NCBI RefSeq assembly: GCF_014204625.1
Contig: NZ_JACHLU010000017.1
Span: 43,333 to 107,332 of the forward strand
Reading direction: 5' to 3'
Source of the DNA: Gillisella vitis
Lineage (GTDB): Bacteria > Pseudomonadota > Alphaproteobacteria > Rhizobiales > Rhizobiaceae
DNA length: 64,000 nt
Made by a program: the position numbers and the translations under genes. How positions within the stretch are numbered: the stretch's first letter is position 1; every line of letters starts with the position of its first letter. Of this stretch, positions 52,612 to 61,873 are shown piece by piece. The notes under the pieces were generated by a model, which was given only the letters and a program-made list of their open reading frames with translations, made no database searches and was not told the DNA's origin.

Positions 52612-52929
52612 CACCGTCTTCTCTCCCGCCCGGTCCTAATTCACAGGTGTAAACCATTCTGCGGGGTTTGAAAACCGCGCAATATCAAGTGTATGCCGCA
52701 TTGCAGCATAATTACGACAATGGGTGCGAGAAATCACACCAATGACGGATTTTGAACAGATGAGTGCAGAAAAACATCGATATGGCGCAAAATTGACAGC
52801 CGTGAGCTGTGGCGCTGTTCCAGATCAGGTCAACCGATTGTGAAGATAAATTAACCTATCGGTAACCTCTGAGCCTCCTGTTTGGGTTAAAACCAGCATG
52901 AGACCAGATCATTTTCAACAGAATGGAGT
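52612..52929. other. Intergenic region between ppdK and the IalB-like gene
   Basis: 318 nt with promoters for both divergent genes expected. An A+T-rich stretch (AAGATAAATTAACCTATCGG, 52840-52860) could hold the rightward promoter. No clear palindromic operator and no small gene seen. Confidence 0.4.
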
Positions 52930-53442
52930 ATGCCAGAGATGATGTCACTACAAACCGTTGCACTGGTGCTTGCCATTATCGGCCTTTCCGCATCCGTTGC
53001 ATCGGCAGCGCCCAAGATGATCAAGCAGTTCGATCATTGGGGTGTTTTCACCTACAAGGAAAGCGGCAAAAACGTTTGCTACGTCCTGTCTGTGCCCACC
53101 AGGGAAGACCCGGTCGGCGTTGACCATGGCAAAAATTTCTTTCTGATTGCCCCCAAGAAAACCGGCGGAGCCAATTACTATCCCCAGGCCATCATGGGCT
53201 ATGAGCTGAAACAGGGATCGAACATTGACGTCAGCATCGATACCAGTGATTTTCTGATGACGCCGAAGAAAAATATCGGCTGGACCAAGGTTGAGGCCCA
53301 GGATTCGCAAGTGATTTCTGCCATGCGACAGGGCAAAACCATGATTGTTCATGCCACATCAAAACGCGGCACAAAAACCACCTATACCTATTCGCTCAAA
53401 GGTGTTTCGGCAGCACTCCAGCAAGCGCGGTCATGCCGTTGA
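52930..53442 (+). CDS. Periplasmic IalB-family protein
   Basis: 170 aa. Signal peptide (TVALVLAIIGLSASVASA) then a mature region resembling invasion-associated locus B proteins: FDHWGVFTYKESGKNVCYVL, DHGKNFFLIAPKKTGGANYY, SNIDVSIDTSDFLMTPKKNI then GWTKVEA and a C-terminal Cys. The family is periplasmic and its exact role outside Bartonella is unknown. GGAG lies 4 nt before ATG 52930; ATG 52939 and 52942 are alternatives that also leave a full signal peptide. Confidence 0.7.
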   Translation: MPEMMSLQTVALVLAIIGLSASVASAAPKMIKQFDHWGVFTYKESGKNVCYVLSVPTREDPVGVDHGKNFFLIAPKKTGGANYYPQAIMGYELKQGSNIDVSIDTSDFLMTPKKNIGWTKVEAQDSQVISAMRQGKTMIVHATSKRGTKTTYTYSLKGVSAALQQARSCR

Positions 53443-53464
53443 ACCGCATGGGCACGGTGCAGCC

Positions 53465-54088
53465 ATGATGCGTTTTTTGCTGTGTCATTCTCGTCTTGCC
53501 CGCCCCTCTCGCGTGAGCGCCTTGCTGGCCATCATCACTGTTTTGGGCCCCGCCGCCGGCTATACCAGCCCGGCGGCACCCCAGACAGGTGCCAGCACGG
53601 CCACGGCGGCGGGGCCGATACGGCAGGCAGGCCGCGTCACCGGATTTCCGTTGCCGCGCTATGTCTCCATCAAATCTGGCAAGGCCCGAATGCGCGTTGG
53701 CCCCTCGGCTGATTATCCGATCCGCTGGGTCTATGAGGCCAAGGGGTTGCCGGTTGAAATCATTGAGGAATACGGAAACTGGCGGCAGGTGCGCGACAGT
53801 GATGGCACCACAGGCTGGATGTCTGCGGTGTTGCTGAGCGGCGATCGCACCGGCCTTGTTGCCCCCTGGCGCAGTGCCAAGGGGCATATGGTCAGCCTGC
53901 GCGATGCACCATCATCGATGGCGGATATTGTTGCCCGGCTGCAACCTCGCGTGCGGCTTGATTTGCGCATGTGCGACAGTCATTGGTGCAAAGTGGCCGT
54001 GCAAAACAGTGGCCCATCGGGCTATATCCGTCAGGAGCTGGTGTGGGGCGTTTACCGCGATGAAATTATCGCGGAGGCGCGCCTGTGA
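53465..54088 (+). CDS. Secreted protein with two bacterial SH3-like domains
   Basis: 207 aa. N-terminal signal sequence (SRVSALLAIITVLGPAAGYT). Two SH3-like repeats follow: YVSIKSGKARMRVGPSADYP then IRWVYEAKGLPVEIIEEYGN with WRQVRDSDGTTGWM, and GHMVSLRDAPSSMADIVARL then CDSHWCKVAVQNSGPSGYIR. Bacterial SH3 domains often bind cell wall peptides, so it probably acts at peptidoglycan in the periplasm. It starts 22 nt after the IalB-like gene and may be co-transcribed with it. Confidence 0.85.
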   Translation: MMRFLLCHSRLARPSRVSALLAIITVLGPAAGYTSPAAPQTGASTATAAGPIRQAGRVTGFPLPRYVSIKSGKARMRVGPSADYPIRWVYEAKGLPVEIIEEYGNWRQVRDSDGTTGWMSAVLLSGDRTGLVAPWRSAKGHMVSLRDAPSSMADIVARLQPRVRLDLRMCDSHWCKVAVQNSGPSGYIRQELVWGVYRDEIIAEARL

Positions 54089-54107
54089 CATGAGGGCGTG
54101 TTGACAT

Positions 54108-55334
54108 TCAGGGCGCTGCCGCGAATCCAGCCTGCACCTTGCCATTGCTTTTGCCTTTCAGCAAAACCAGCAGCGCAATCATGGCTACGCCACAGATGAT
54201 GGCAACGGGAATAATGGTCATCAGCACGCCGGTGGAAGACCCGCCCGCCGCCAGCACGCCGCCTGCCAGCAGCGGCCCGGCGATCGAGCCAAGACGCCCC
54301 GCCGCAATGGCAAATCCCACCGCCGTGCCCCGGATCTGGGCCGGATAGCATTGTGGCGCCAGAGCATACAGCATGGATTGCATGGCAATCAGGCCGATGG
54401 CGACCATGGCCGCAAACAGCGCCGTTGCCAGAAAACTGGCAGGTGCCAGCCCCAGCAGCAGAAGTGAGGCAACCAGAAATACAAAGCAAAAACCGGCTCT
54501 TGCCACGCGCTGCGCGCCATCGACCAGTCTGCCGCCGACAAGACTGCCCATAACGCCGCCAAGACTGAAAACAACCTGCACCCATGAGGCTTCGATCTGG
54601 GTCAAGCCGCGCGACACCATCAACATCGGCAGCCAGTTGATCAGCAGATAGACAATCAGCAGGCCAAGGAAAAAACCAAGCCACAAGAGCAGCGTGATCA
54701 GGGCCGAACCGGCGGAAAGCACCGCACGCCATTGCTGTGCACCACGCTCACCGGCCAGCTTGACAATGCGCATCGGCGGCATCGACATCATCAGCGGAAC
54801 AACAAGCAGCAACGGCAAAATACCACCGACAATAAACACCATCTGCCAGTCATCATGAAGGCCCACCATGGCCACCAGACTGGCCACGCCACCGCCAAAA
54901 GGAACGCCCGCATAAATCATGGCAACGGTTCGGCCACGCCGCTCGGGATGGGCAAGCTCTGCCGCAACACTGACCATGGCGGGCAAGGCGCCCCCCAGTC
55001 CAAGGCCGGTCAGAAACCGTGCCGCCATCAGAAACTCTACCGATTGGGCAAAGGCTGTCATCAACGAAAACAGGCCAAACACCACCATCGACACCAGAAG
55101 ACCAGCCCGCCGCCCAAAGCGGTCAGACAAGGCACCACCAGCAATGGCCCCGAAGAGAAGACCAATCGTTCCCATGGAAAAGAACAGGCCAATCTGGCCG
55201 GGTGAAAGATGAAAGACCGGAGCCAATCTGGATGCCACAACACCCGGAGCCTGAAAATCAAAACCTTCAATAACCGCGCTGAGAAAAATCAAAAATAAAA
55301 TACGGGACGATCCCGCCTGCGATGTCTGATTCAC
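54108..55334 (-). CDS. MFS transporter, aromatic acid:H+ symporter-like (AAHS)
   Basis: 408 aa with twelve predicted helices. TM1 has the AAHS pattern ILFLIFLSAVIEGFDFQAPG with the buried Asp. The MFS loop 2-3 motif is GGALSDRFGRRAGLL, and loop 8-9 has GSLVGGRLVDGAQRVARAG. AAHS members import benzoate-like acids. GTG 55334 (7 nt after GGGAGGAG) is the likeliest start; GTG 55337 is also possible, and the frame extends to 55445. No aromatic catabolic genes are nearby. Convergent with the SH3 gene. Confidence 0.85.
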   Translation of the reverse strand: MNQTSQAGSSRILFLIFLSAVIEGFDFQAPGVVASRLAPVFHLSPGQIGLFFSMGTIGLLFGAIAGGALSDRFGRRAGLLVSMVVFGLFSLMTAFAQSVEFLMAARFLTGLGLGGALPAMVSVAAELAHPERRGRTVAMIYAGVPFGGGVASLVAMVGLHDDWQMVFIVGGILPLLLVVPLMMSMPPMRIVKLAGERGAQQWRAVLSAGSALITLLLWLGFFLGLLIVYLLINWLPMLMVSRGLTQIEASWVQVVFSLGGVMGSLVGGRLVDGAQRVARAGFCFVFLVASLLLLGLAPASFLATALFAAMVAIGLIAMQSMLYALAPQCYPAQIRGTAVGFAIAAGRLGSIAGPLLAGGVLAAGGSSTGVLMTIIPVAIICGVAMIALLVLLKGKSNGKVQAGFAAAP

Positions 55335-55569
55335 CACGACACTCCTCCCAAATCCACATGTTGGCCACGACGCAGGCGACAGCACTCTTGCCCACCCGGG
55401 AACAAAAGAAACGCCAGAAAGCAACCTCCGATACCTTGCCTCCAACAGGGTATCAGTATGTCAAACATACTATCGTGCTCAATTTTGCGCAAGCGCAATT
55501 GTCAAACCCCGCATTGTGGACGCGATCAGGCAGCAGAACGTGTTTATTTTGGAAGCATACGGACCGGGT

Positions 55570-55986
55570 TTAACCCGGATTACGCGCCAAAGCGGCTTTT
55601 TCAGCATCGCTGGGATTGCCCAGAAAGCTTTCACCCATACGATCATCATTGACGCGCATGACAACATGCTTGCCATCGGCTGAAAACAGCACGCGAATGG
55701 CGCTTTGGCCGCAGCGCTTGGCTTCGCAGGCGTAAAACAGTTGCATCGGCTTGCCCTCAACCGGCATTTCCACCGAGGCAAGGCCAATGTAGTCGTCTCT
55801 GGCGACAATGTTCAGCACCCAGGGCGGCACGCCCTGACGGCCCCGCACCAAGGCTTTCAGCGCATCCTGATGGGGTTTGGAGATTTGCACCGTTTGCGCC
55901 AGAAACTGGCCGGAGAGATTTTGAGCCAGAACCGGCGATCCAGCCAGACAGGCAAGCATGGAGAGGACCATCAATCTGCGCAACAT
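55570..55986 (-). CDS. Ivy-like periplasmic lysozyme inhibitor (tentative)
   Basis: 138 aa. Signal peptide MLRRLMVLSMLACLAGSPVL ending AQ. The mature protein has VPPWVLNIVARDDYIGLASV and a FYACEAKRCGQSAIRVLFSA block: the Cys-x4-Cys loop before a hydrophobic strand resembles the C-K-P-H-D-C inhibitory loop of Ivy proteins, which block C-type lysozyme. The central His of that loop is not kept, so the activity is uncertain. Start at ATG 55986 with GGAGAA upstream, 15 nt after the smc stop, so it is probably read through from smc. Confidence 0.6.
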   Translation of the reverse strand: MLRRLMVLSMLACLAGSPVLAQNLSGQFLAQTVQISKPHQDALKALVRGRQGVPPWVLNIVARDDYIGLASVEMPVEGKPMQLFYACEAKRCGQSAIRVLFSADGKHVVMRVNDDRMGESFLGNPSDAEKAALARNPG

Positions 55987-56001
55987 CGCATTCTCCATCC
56001 C

Positions 56002-59000
56002 TCACGCCACCTCAATCAACTGCTCTGCCGTTTGCAGATCCACCGACACCAACTGCGAAACCCCCTGCTCGGCCATGGTCACGCCAAACAGGCGATTCAT
56101 GCGGGCCATGGTGATGGGGTTGTGGGTGATGATGACAAAACGGGTCTCCGTCGAGGTGGCCATTTCATCCATCAGATTGCAATAGCGCTCGACGTTATGG
56201 TCATCCAGCGGTGCATCCACCTCGTCCAGCACACAGATCGGGGCCGGATTGGTGAGAAACACCGCAAAAATCAGCGCCATGGCCGTCAACGCCTGCTCAC
56301 CACCCGACAGCAGCGTCATGGTTTGCGGCTTCTTACCCGGTGGGCGGGCAAGAATTTCGAGGCCAGCATCCAGCGGATCATCGCTTTCAATCAGCTGCAA
56401 TTCGGCGGTGCCACCATTGAACAGATGGGTGAACAGCCGCTGAAACTGCGCATTGACCACATCAAAGGCCGCCACCAACCGCTCCCGGCCTTCGCGGTTG
56501 AGGCTCTGGATGGCTCCGCGCAGCTTCTTGATGGCGTCGATAATATCATCGCGCTCCTTGATCAGGGCGGCCAGCTTATCCGACAATTCCTTCTGCTCTT
56601 CATCGGCCCGCAGATTGACAGCGCCCAAGCGCTCGCGCTCCATTTTCAGCCGGTCCAGCTCGCGCTCAACCTCGCGCAAATCCGGCAGAGCATCCTCCGG
56701 CTTAAGCCCGGTCAAGCGGAAAGCCTCTTGCGGCGACACATTCAACGCTTCCTGAATGCGCGCCTCGCCATCCTTGCGGCGTTCTCGCGCCGACAACAGC
56801 CGCTCTTCCGCCCTGCCCCGGCGCTCGCGGCTTTCGGCCAGCGTCAAAAGGGCTGCGGCGGCCAGTTGATCGGCCTCGCGCTGGGCCGTCTCGGCCACGG
56901 CCAAAAGATCGGCAGCGGCGCGCCGTGCGCTCTCCGCCTTTTCAAGCTCATTGATCAGCAGGCGGCGTTTTTCGTCAAATTCGTCGGGGGCTGCCTCCAG
57001 CTCCATCATTTCGTCGCGGGCCTCAGCCTCGCGGTCCTTGAGGGTGGCAATATGCTCGCCCGCACTTTTGGCCCGCTCCTGCCAGCTTTGGCGCTCTTGG
57101 CCAATCGCCATAATGCGGCGCTGGCGCTGATCATTTTCGCGGGCAAAACCTTCATGGCGGGCGCGGGCTTCCGCCACCATGCCGCGTCCCGTGGCCACGT
57201 CCATCTGCAATTGGCGCAATTGCTCTTCCAGCACCGTCAGATCCGCCTGATCGGCAAGGGCAATCTGCGCCTCTTCCGCCAATTGGTCAGCCTCTTCAAT
57301 CTGCGCCCGCAAACCGTTGACCGCCTCTTCCACCACGGCGCGGCGGCGCAACAGATCGCCAGACGCACGCTCGGCAGCGCTCAAACCATCACGAGCTTCG
57401 GACAATTGCCGCAAGATCAAGCGTTGACGCTCGCGCCGCTCCGCAAGGGTGCTTTCCGCCTTGGTGATGCCATCGCGGGCCACGGCCAGCTGTTCTTCCG
57501 CCTCATCCAGCGCAAACCGGGCCTCTTCAACCTCCGCTTCCAGCTCGTTCAGCCGGTTTTTCTGGGCCAAACGAAGGGCTGCCGCACTGGGCGCTTCCGA
57601 TCCGGTAATATGCCCATCCCAACGATAAACCGCGCCTTCTTTTGTCACCAGGCGTTGGCCGGGTTTCAGGGTCGTGATCAAGGCTGAAGCGGTGGCCGCA
57701 TCAGTCACACCAATCTGCTTTAATCTGCGGGACAGTGCATCAGGTGCCTGCACATAGGCGCTCAGTGCGGTTACACCAGCAGGCAAAGCCGGATCATTTC
57801 CATCCGGCCCCGGCATGGACCAATGGGCAGGTGCCCGGACATCCAGCGGGCTTTCCAGATCATCGCCAAGGGCGGCACCCACGGCGGTTTCAAAGCCCCG
57901 CTCGACGCTCAAATCATCGGCCACGGGCGAAAATTCGCCCGCGGTGGCAGACGTCGAGAGCATTTTGGCAATGGTTTTGGCTTCCGTTTCCAACGCCGCC
58001 AGCCTGGAGCGCGCCGCATCCACGGGGCCACGGGCCAGCGTTTCCGCCCGCCGCGCATCACTCAGGCGCTCCTCTGAATCCACAACAGCGGCTTCGGCCT
58101 CTTCCACCGCATATTCTGCCGCCTCCACCGCTTCGCGCTTTTCCTCCGGGTCTGGAAGCGCTGCGAGCTTTTCGGCAACCGCTTCCAGCTCGCGGCTGGC
58201 ATCATCGGCCTGTCGCTCCAGCCGCAAGCGCTTGTCGGCCAGATCGCGCAAAGCGCGTTCCAGCTGGTTGCGGCCAGCAGAGGCTTCGGCCTTTTCTGCG
58301 GTCACAGCGGTAAAACGCTGTTCTGTTTCACTGAGATTGCTTGCAGCCTCTTCAAAGGCAATGCGCAAATCTTCAGCCTCGCGGCCACTGTCGGCCAGCA
58401 CCGCTTCCAGCTCGGTCTCTTCCGCACTCAACCGATCCAGAATTTGTGCATTGTCGGCAACCAGCCGCTCTTCACGGCGAATATCCTCATCGAGCTGCAC
58501 CAGACGGCGGCTCAGCTCATCGCGGCGCTTGAACAGGCGGCCTGCGTCTTCTTCCAGCTGGGTGCGGGCAATGTGCAGGCGTTGCAGGCTGGCTGCCGCC
58601 TTGACTTCATTGTCGCGCAATTCCGGCAGTTTCAGGCTGGCAATGGCCTGGCCCTTGGCCGCTTCCATCTGGGCCTGCGCCCGCTCGGCCACCAGCGAGG
58701 TCGCTTCATTCAGCGCGGTCTCGGCCTCAAGCTCGGCCTGTTTGGCCTCGGTCCAGCGGATATGCAACAGCATGGCATCGCGGGCGCGAATATCCGCCGA
58801 CAGCATTTTGAAGCGGTTGGCCTGCCGGGCCTGGCGCTTCAGGCTTTCAATCTGGCTTTCCAGCTGGGCAACAATATCGTCCAGCCGCTCCAGATTGGTT
58901 TCTGCCGCCCTGAGCCGCAACTCGGCCTCATGGCGGCGCGAATGCAGGCCGGAAATGCCCGCCGCCTCTTCCAGCAATTGCCGTCTGGCCTGTGGCTTGG

Positions 59001-59463
59001 CCTGAATCAGCTCGCCAATCCGCCCCTGCCCGACCATGGAGGGTGAGCGGGCCCCCGTGGAGGCATCGGCAAACAGCAATTGCACATCCTTGGCGCGGGC
59101 TTCCTTGCCGTTGATGCGATAGACCGAGCCGTTTTCACGCTCAATGCGGCGACTGACCTGAATTTCATCGCTGTCATTAAAGGCCGCAGGCGCGGTACGG
59201 TCGGAATTATCCAGAAACAAACCGACTTCTGCCGAATTGCGGGCGGGACGATTGCCAGAGCCAGAAAAAATCACATCATCCATGCCGGATGCGCGCATAT
59301 TTTTATAGGAGTTTTCCCCCATCACCCAGCGCATCGCCTCGACCAGATTGGACTTGCCACAGCCATTTGGCCCGACAACGCCGGTGAGGCCCCGCTCAAT
59401 GATAAATTCCGTTGGCTCAACGAAAGATTTGAAGCCAACCACGCGCAGCCTGGTAAACTTCAT
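56002..59463 (-). CDS. smc: Chromosome segregation protein SMC
   Basis: 1153 aa. N-terminal Walker A VVGPNGCGKSNLVEAMRWVM, two long coiled coils and a central hinge (about residues 500-620, with LGDDLESPLDVRAPAHWSMP). C-terminal signature LLSGGEQALTAMALIFAVFL and Walker B PICVLDEVDAPLDDHNVERY. It condenses and aligns chromosome arms with ScpA/ScpB. Start ATG 59463 (MKFTRLRVVGFKSF). The dsbA-like gene lies upstream behind a terminator; the Ivy-like gene follows closely. Confidence 0.97.
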   Translation of the reverse strand: MKFTRLRVVGFKSFVEPTEFIIERGLTGVVGPNGCGKSNLVEAMRWVMGENSYKNMRASGMDDVIFSGSGNRPARNSAEVGLFLDNSDRTAPAAFNDSDEIQVSRRIERENGSVYRINGKEARAKDVQLLFADASTGARSPSMVGQGRIGELIQAKPQARRQLLEEAAGISGLHSRRHEAELRLRAAETNLERLDDIVAQLESQIESLKRQARQANRFKMLSADIRARDAMLLHIRWTEAKQAELEAETALNEATSLVAERAQAQMEAAKGQAIASLKLPELRDNEVKAAASLQRLHIARTQLEEDAGRLFKRRDELSRRLVQLDEDIRREERLVADNAQILDRLSAEETELEAVLADSGREAEDLRIAFEEAASNLSETEQRFTAVTAEKAEASAGRNQLERALRDLADKRLRLERQADDASRELEAVAEKLAALPDPEEKREAVEAAEYAVEEAEAAVVDSEERLSDARRAETLARGPVDAARSRLAALETEAKTIAKMLSTSATAGEFSPVADDLSVERGFETAVGAALGDDLESPLDVRAPAHWSMPGPDGNDPALPAGVTALSAYVQAPDALSRRLKQIGVTDAATASALITTLKPGQRLVTKEGAVYRWDGHITGSEAPSAAALRLAQKNRLNELEAEVEEARFALDEAEEQLAVARDGITKAESTLAERRERQRLILRQLSEARDGLSAAERASGDLLRRRAVVEEAVNGLRAQIEEADQLAEEAQIALADQADLTVLEEQLRQLQMDVATGRGMVAEARARHEGFARENDQRQRRIMAIGQERQSWQERAKSAGEHIATLKDREAEARDEMMELEAAPDEFDEKRRLLINELEKAESARRAAADLLAVAETAQREADQLAAAALLTLAESRERRGRAEERLLSARERRKDGEARIQEALNVSPQEAFRLTGLKPEDALPDLREVERELDRLKMERERLGAVNLRADEEQKELSDKLAALIKERDDIIDAIKKLRGAIQSLNREGRERLVAAFDVVNAQFQRLFTHLFNGGTAELQLIESDDPLDAGLEILARPPGKKPQTMTLLSGGEQALTAMALIFAVFLTNPAPICVLDEVDAPLDDHNVERYCNLMDEMATSTETRFVIITHNPITMARMNRLFGVTMAEQGVSQLVSVDLQTAEQLIEVA

Positions 59464-59483
59464 GAGCGGACTCCACCGAACAA

Positions 59484-59519
59484 CAAAAAAACGGGCGCAC
59501 GGCTTTCGCCGTCGCCCGT
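59484..59519 (-). terminator. Terminator between the DsbA-like gene and smc
   Basis: On the reverse strand GACGGGCG-ACGGC / GCCGT-GCGCCCGT (one bulge) with a GAAA loop is followed by TTTTTTGTTG. It lies 20 nt after the stop of the DsbA-like gene. Confidence 0.85.
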
Positions 59520-59538
59520 CTTATACAAAAACGTCGGA

Positions 59539-60222
59539 TTAAAGGAAGCTGTCAATGATGGCCGACATGGTGTCAACCGGCATATCTCCTGTGTAGACTT
59601 TGCCGTTCATGATAAATGTTGGTGTCGAATTGACGCCAAACTCCTTGGCACCACGATCCCGCACCGCCGTTACATCAGCGGCAAGCTTATTGTTCGTCAA
59701 GCAGGACTGGAAGGTTTCCTGTGTGAAACCCGCCACTTTCGACAATTGCAGCATGGCACCGCGCACATCGCCGTCACTTGGTGCGGCCCAGGCCATTTGC
59801 TGTTTCATGAACATCGAGATGAAAGGGAAATACTGCTCTGGCGGTGCGCAGCGGGCCAGCATGAAGGCAGCCGTTGCCGCCGGATCAAACGGAAACTCGC
59901 GGATGATAAACTGAACCTTGCCGGTATCGACATATTTCGTCTTGATTGGCTCCAGCGTGGTGGCATGGAAATGGGCGCAATGGGGGCAGGTCATTGACAT
60001 GTATTCAACAATCTTGACCGGCGCATCAGCCTTGCCCATGGCCATTTCCGGCAAGGAGCCGGGTTTGAGAACCTCTGCCATATCGACAGTGCGATCGGGC
60101 GCAGGCACGTCAACCGCTGCCATGGCCGGACTGGCAAGGCTTGCCACAGCCACACCTGTTGCCGCGGTCGCAAGCCCCGCCAGCAGATGGCGCTTGGTGA
60201 GGTTCAGTTCAAAGTTTGACAT
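59539..60222 (-). CDS. DsbA-family thiol:disulfide oxidoreductase, exported
   Basis: 227 aa. N-terminal signal TKRHLLAGLATAATGVAVAS then LASPAMA, possibly Tat-type because of the KR pair. Thioredoxin-fold DsbA core: VKIVEYMSMTCPHCAHFHAT with CPHC active site, KVQFIIREFPFDPAATAAFM, and the cis-Pro loop GVNSTPTFIMNGKVYTGDMP. It would oxidise or isomerise thiols in the periplasm. ATG 60222 is the start; an upstream open frame to 60294 is not needed. Upstream of smc, separated by a terminator. Confidence 0.9.
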   Translation of the reverse strand: MSNFELNLTKRHLLAGLATAATGVAVASLASPAMAAVDVPAPDRTVDMAEVLKPGSLPEMAMGKADAPVKIVEYMSMTCPHCAHFHATTLEPIKTKYVDTGKVQFIIREFPFDPAATAAFMLARCAPPEQYFPFISMFMKQQMAWAAPSDGDVRGAMLQLSKVAGFTQETFQSCLTNNKLAADVTAVRDRGAKEFGVNSTPTFIMNGKVYTGDMPVDTMSAIIDSFL

Positions 60223-60366
60223 GGAGACACCCGCTTCAAAATAACAATACCCTATTGGCTTACAGGGGCTTACACGAGGTTGCAAGGCACCCATAAGATA
60301 ACGCAGTGTCTGCTATTTGGGCAAATTCCAGCAATATTTCAAATGACAAAATGGTCATCAGCCCTC

Positions 60367-60864
60367 TCAGCGTTTTTTTGTCGCCAAAACCGCCCGACCA
60401 AGCCGCTCAATCGCTTTTTTCAGATTGTCGCTTTCAATACCTTCGGTCATTTTTTGCAGGCGCTTTGTCTGCACCGCATCCAGCCTTGGCGGTCCACGGC
60501 GATGTTTGGCCGTGTCCGACACCGGCTTTTGCACAATGCGGATCTGACCTATGGCGGGATAGCCAAAAAAGCCGTTGATGCGGGCCAGCAGTTCGCCTTG
60601 AGCGTGGTTGAGAAACAGCGCACGCGCGCCCTCGCAGGCAATTGTCAGCACGCCTGAGCGCATACCTGCATCCTGTCCTGCATAATCGCGCCGTGGCCAG
60701 GCGATTTTTTCGGGCCGGGTGCAATCGGCAAAGTCGGCACCGGCGATTTCATCCCACGATGATAAAAGCGCCGTATTGATACCAGCCCGGCGCGCAATCA
60801 CCGGATCGATGATGCCATTCGCCAGTTCGGAAATCTGGGCCGCGCCGCGCCTGTAAGCTTTCAC
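60367..60864 (-). CDS. DUF721 / DciA-like protein
   Basis: 165 aa. Pattern of the DciA (DUF721) family: LLSSWDEIAGADFADCTRPE, followed by GVLTIACEGARALFLNHAQG then ELLARINGFFG and IGQIRIVQ. DciA is the ancestral loader of the replicative helicase in bacteria without DnaC. Here the core is followed by a basic tail. GTG 60864 is the start used. Upstream of the DsbA-like gene on the same strand. Confidence 0.8.
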   Translation of the reverse strand: MKAYRRGAAQISELANGIIDPVIARRAGINTALLSSWDEIAGADFADCTRPEKIAWPRRDYAGQDAGMRSGVLTIACEGARALFLNHAQGELLARINGFFGYPAIGQIRIVQKPVSDTAKHRRGPPRLDAVQTKRLQKMTEGIESDNLKKAIERLGRAVLATKKR

Positions 60865-60940
60865 TCATTCCATCCGGTTGGTTTGGCAACCCGCGTCACT
60901 GCCGGTTGCCGTTCTGTGCATACCATAGGGCATAATTGCC

Positions 60941-60976
60941 AAAACCGGAATCCACTTTTCCCGGACAAACTCTACC
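60941..60976. repeat. Short palindromic repeat family, copy 4
   Basis: AAAACCGGAATCCACTTTTC then CCGGACAAACTCTACC, nearly the same as 39854-39888. Its CTA supplies the TAG stop of the leftward GT25 gene, as copy 2 does for the DUF1499 gene. Confidence 0.7.
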
Positions 60977-61745
60977 GCATCAAAAACAAACGGCACCGCA
61001 AGGCATGGATGATGCGGAGATTGTTCTCATGGGCCCGAAACAGATAGGCCGGAATCCGCCGCCATTTTTTCCATTTCGAGGCTTTATAATCGCTGGTGGT
61101 CCCGACATCGGTGGGCAATTGCCGATCTTGAGCAAACCGCAAAAGGTTATGCGCGACATTATAAACCGCTATGTCCATGGCCCACCCTCGCCCGAGCGCC
61201 ACATCAAAGGGCAAAGACATCGGCTTCAGACCAACAAGCAGTTTCAAAGCAGCCGAGCGGGTAAGCGCATAGGCAGCCGACGAGCCCTCCGGCCCAAATG
61301 CACATGCGCCAACCCGAACATCATGCGGCGTGGTTGCGACCTGCAAAAAGCCCCCCGCCCGATGATGAACCAGCTTGACCAGTGATGTCTGCGGCAGAAC
61401 GGCAAGAATGGCCCGTACTTTTGCATCAAACTCGGGCACGAGTTCAACGTCGTCTTCCAATATGATGCCCGCTGGCAAGCCACTTTCCACAAATGCCTCA
61501 AGCGCCCTGAGGTGACTTTGGTAACAGCCATATTCTCCCGGCAACACGGTGCGACCATTGCGCCGGCCAAATCGCTTTATGTCAATATCCTGCCATTGCT
61601 GACGCGCAACACTGCGCCCATCCACGGCATCAACCCGGATAAGCGACACCTGATTGTCTGCCGCCGATTGTGCCATCGCTTGCCAACGGTCGACGGAGCG
61701 CGCCAGATTGATAACGTAAACAGGCAATTGAGCATGAAATGACAT
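60972..61745 (-). CDS. Glycosyltransferase family 25 (LPS biosynthesis type)
   Basis: 257 aa. Start of the GT25 fold VYVINLARSVDRWQAMAQSA, then LPGEYGCYQSHLRALEAFVE and the metal-binding GIILEDDVELVPEFDAKV (E-D-D), followed by SAAYALTRSAALKLL. GT25 enzymes add galactose or glucose to lipooligosaccharide. The acceptor here is unknown. It is divergent from mutY with a 90-128 nt gap and its stop is within a dispersed repeat. Confidence 0.88.
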   Translation of the reverse strand: MSFHAQLPVYVINLARSVDRWQAMAQSAADNQVSLIRVDAVDGRSVARQQWQDIDIKRFGRRNGRTVLPGEYGCYQSHLRALEAFVESGLPAGIILEDDVELVPEFDAKVRAILAVLPQTSLVKLVHHRAGGFLQVATTPHDVRVGACAFGPEGSSAAYALTRSAALKLLVGLKPMSLPFDVALGRGWAMDIAVYNVAHNLLRFAQDRQLPTDVGTTSDYKASKWKKWRRIPAYLFRAHENNLRIIHALRCRLFLMR

Positions 61746-61873
61746 CAGAAAAACACCAGATTACAGCAGGAAAAGGATCACGGCAGCAGCACTTTTGTTT
61801 CGCACCATGATGCGATAGACAACAGACCCTATATATGGCTATCCCTATAGTCACATCAATGCGACCGACAAAA

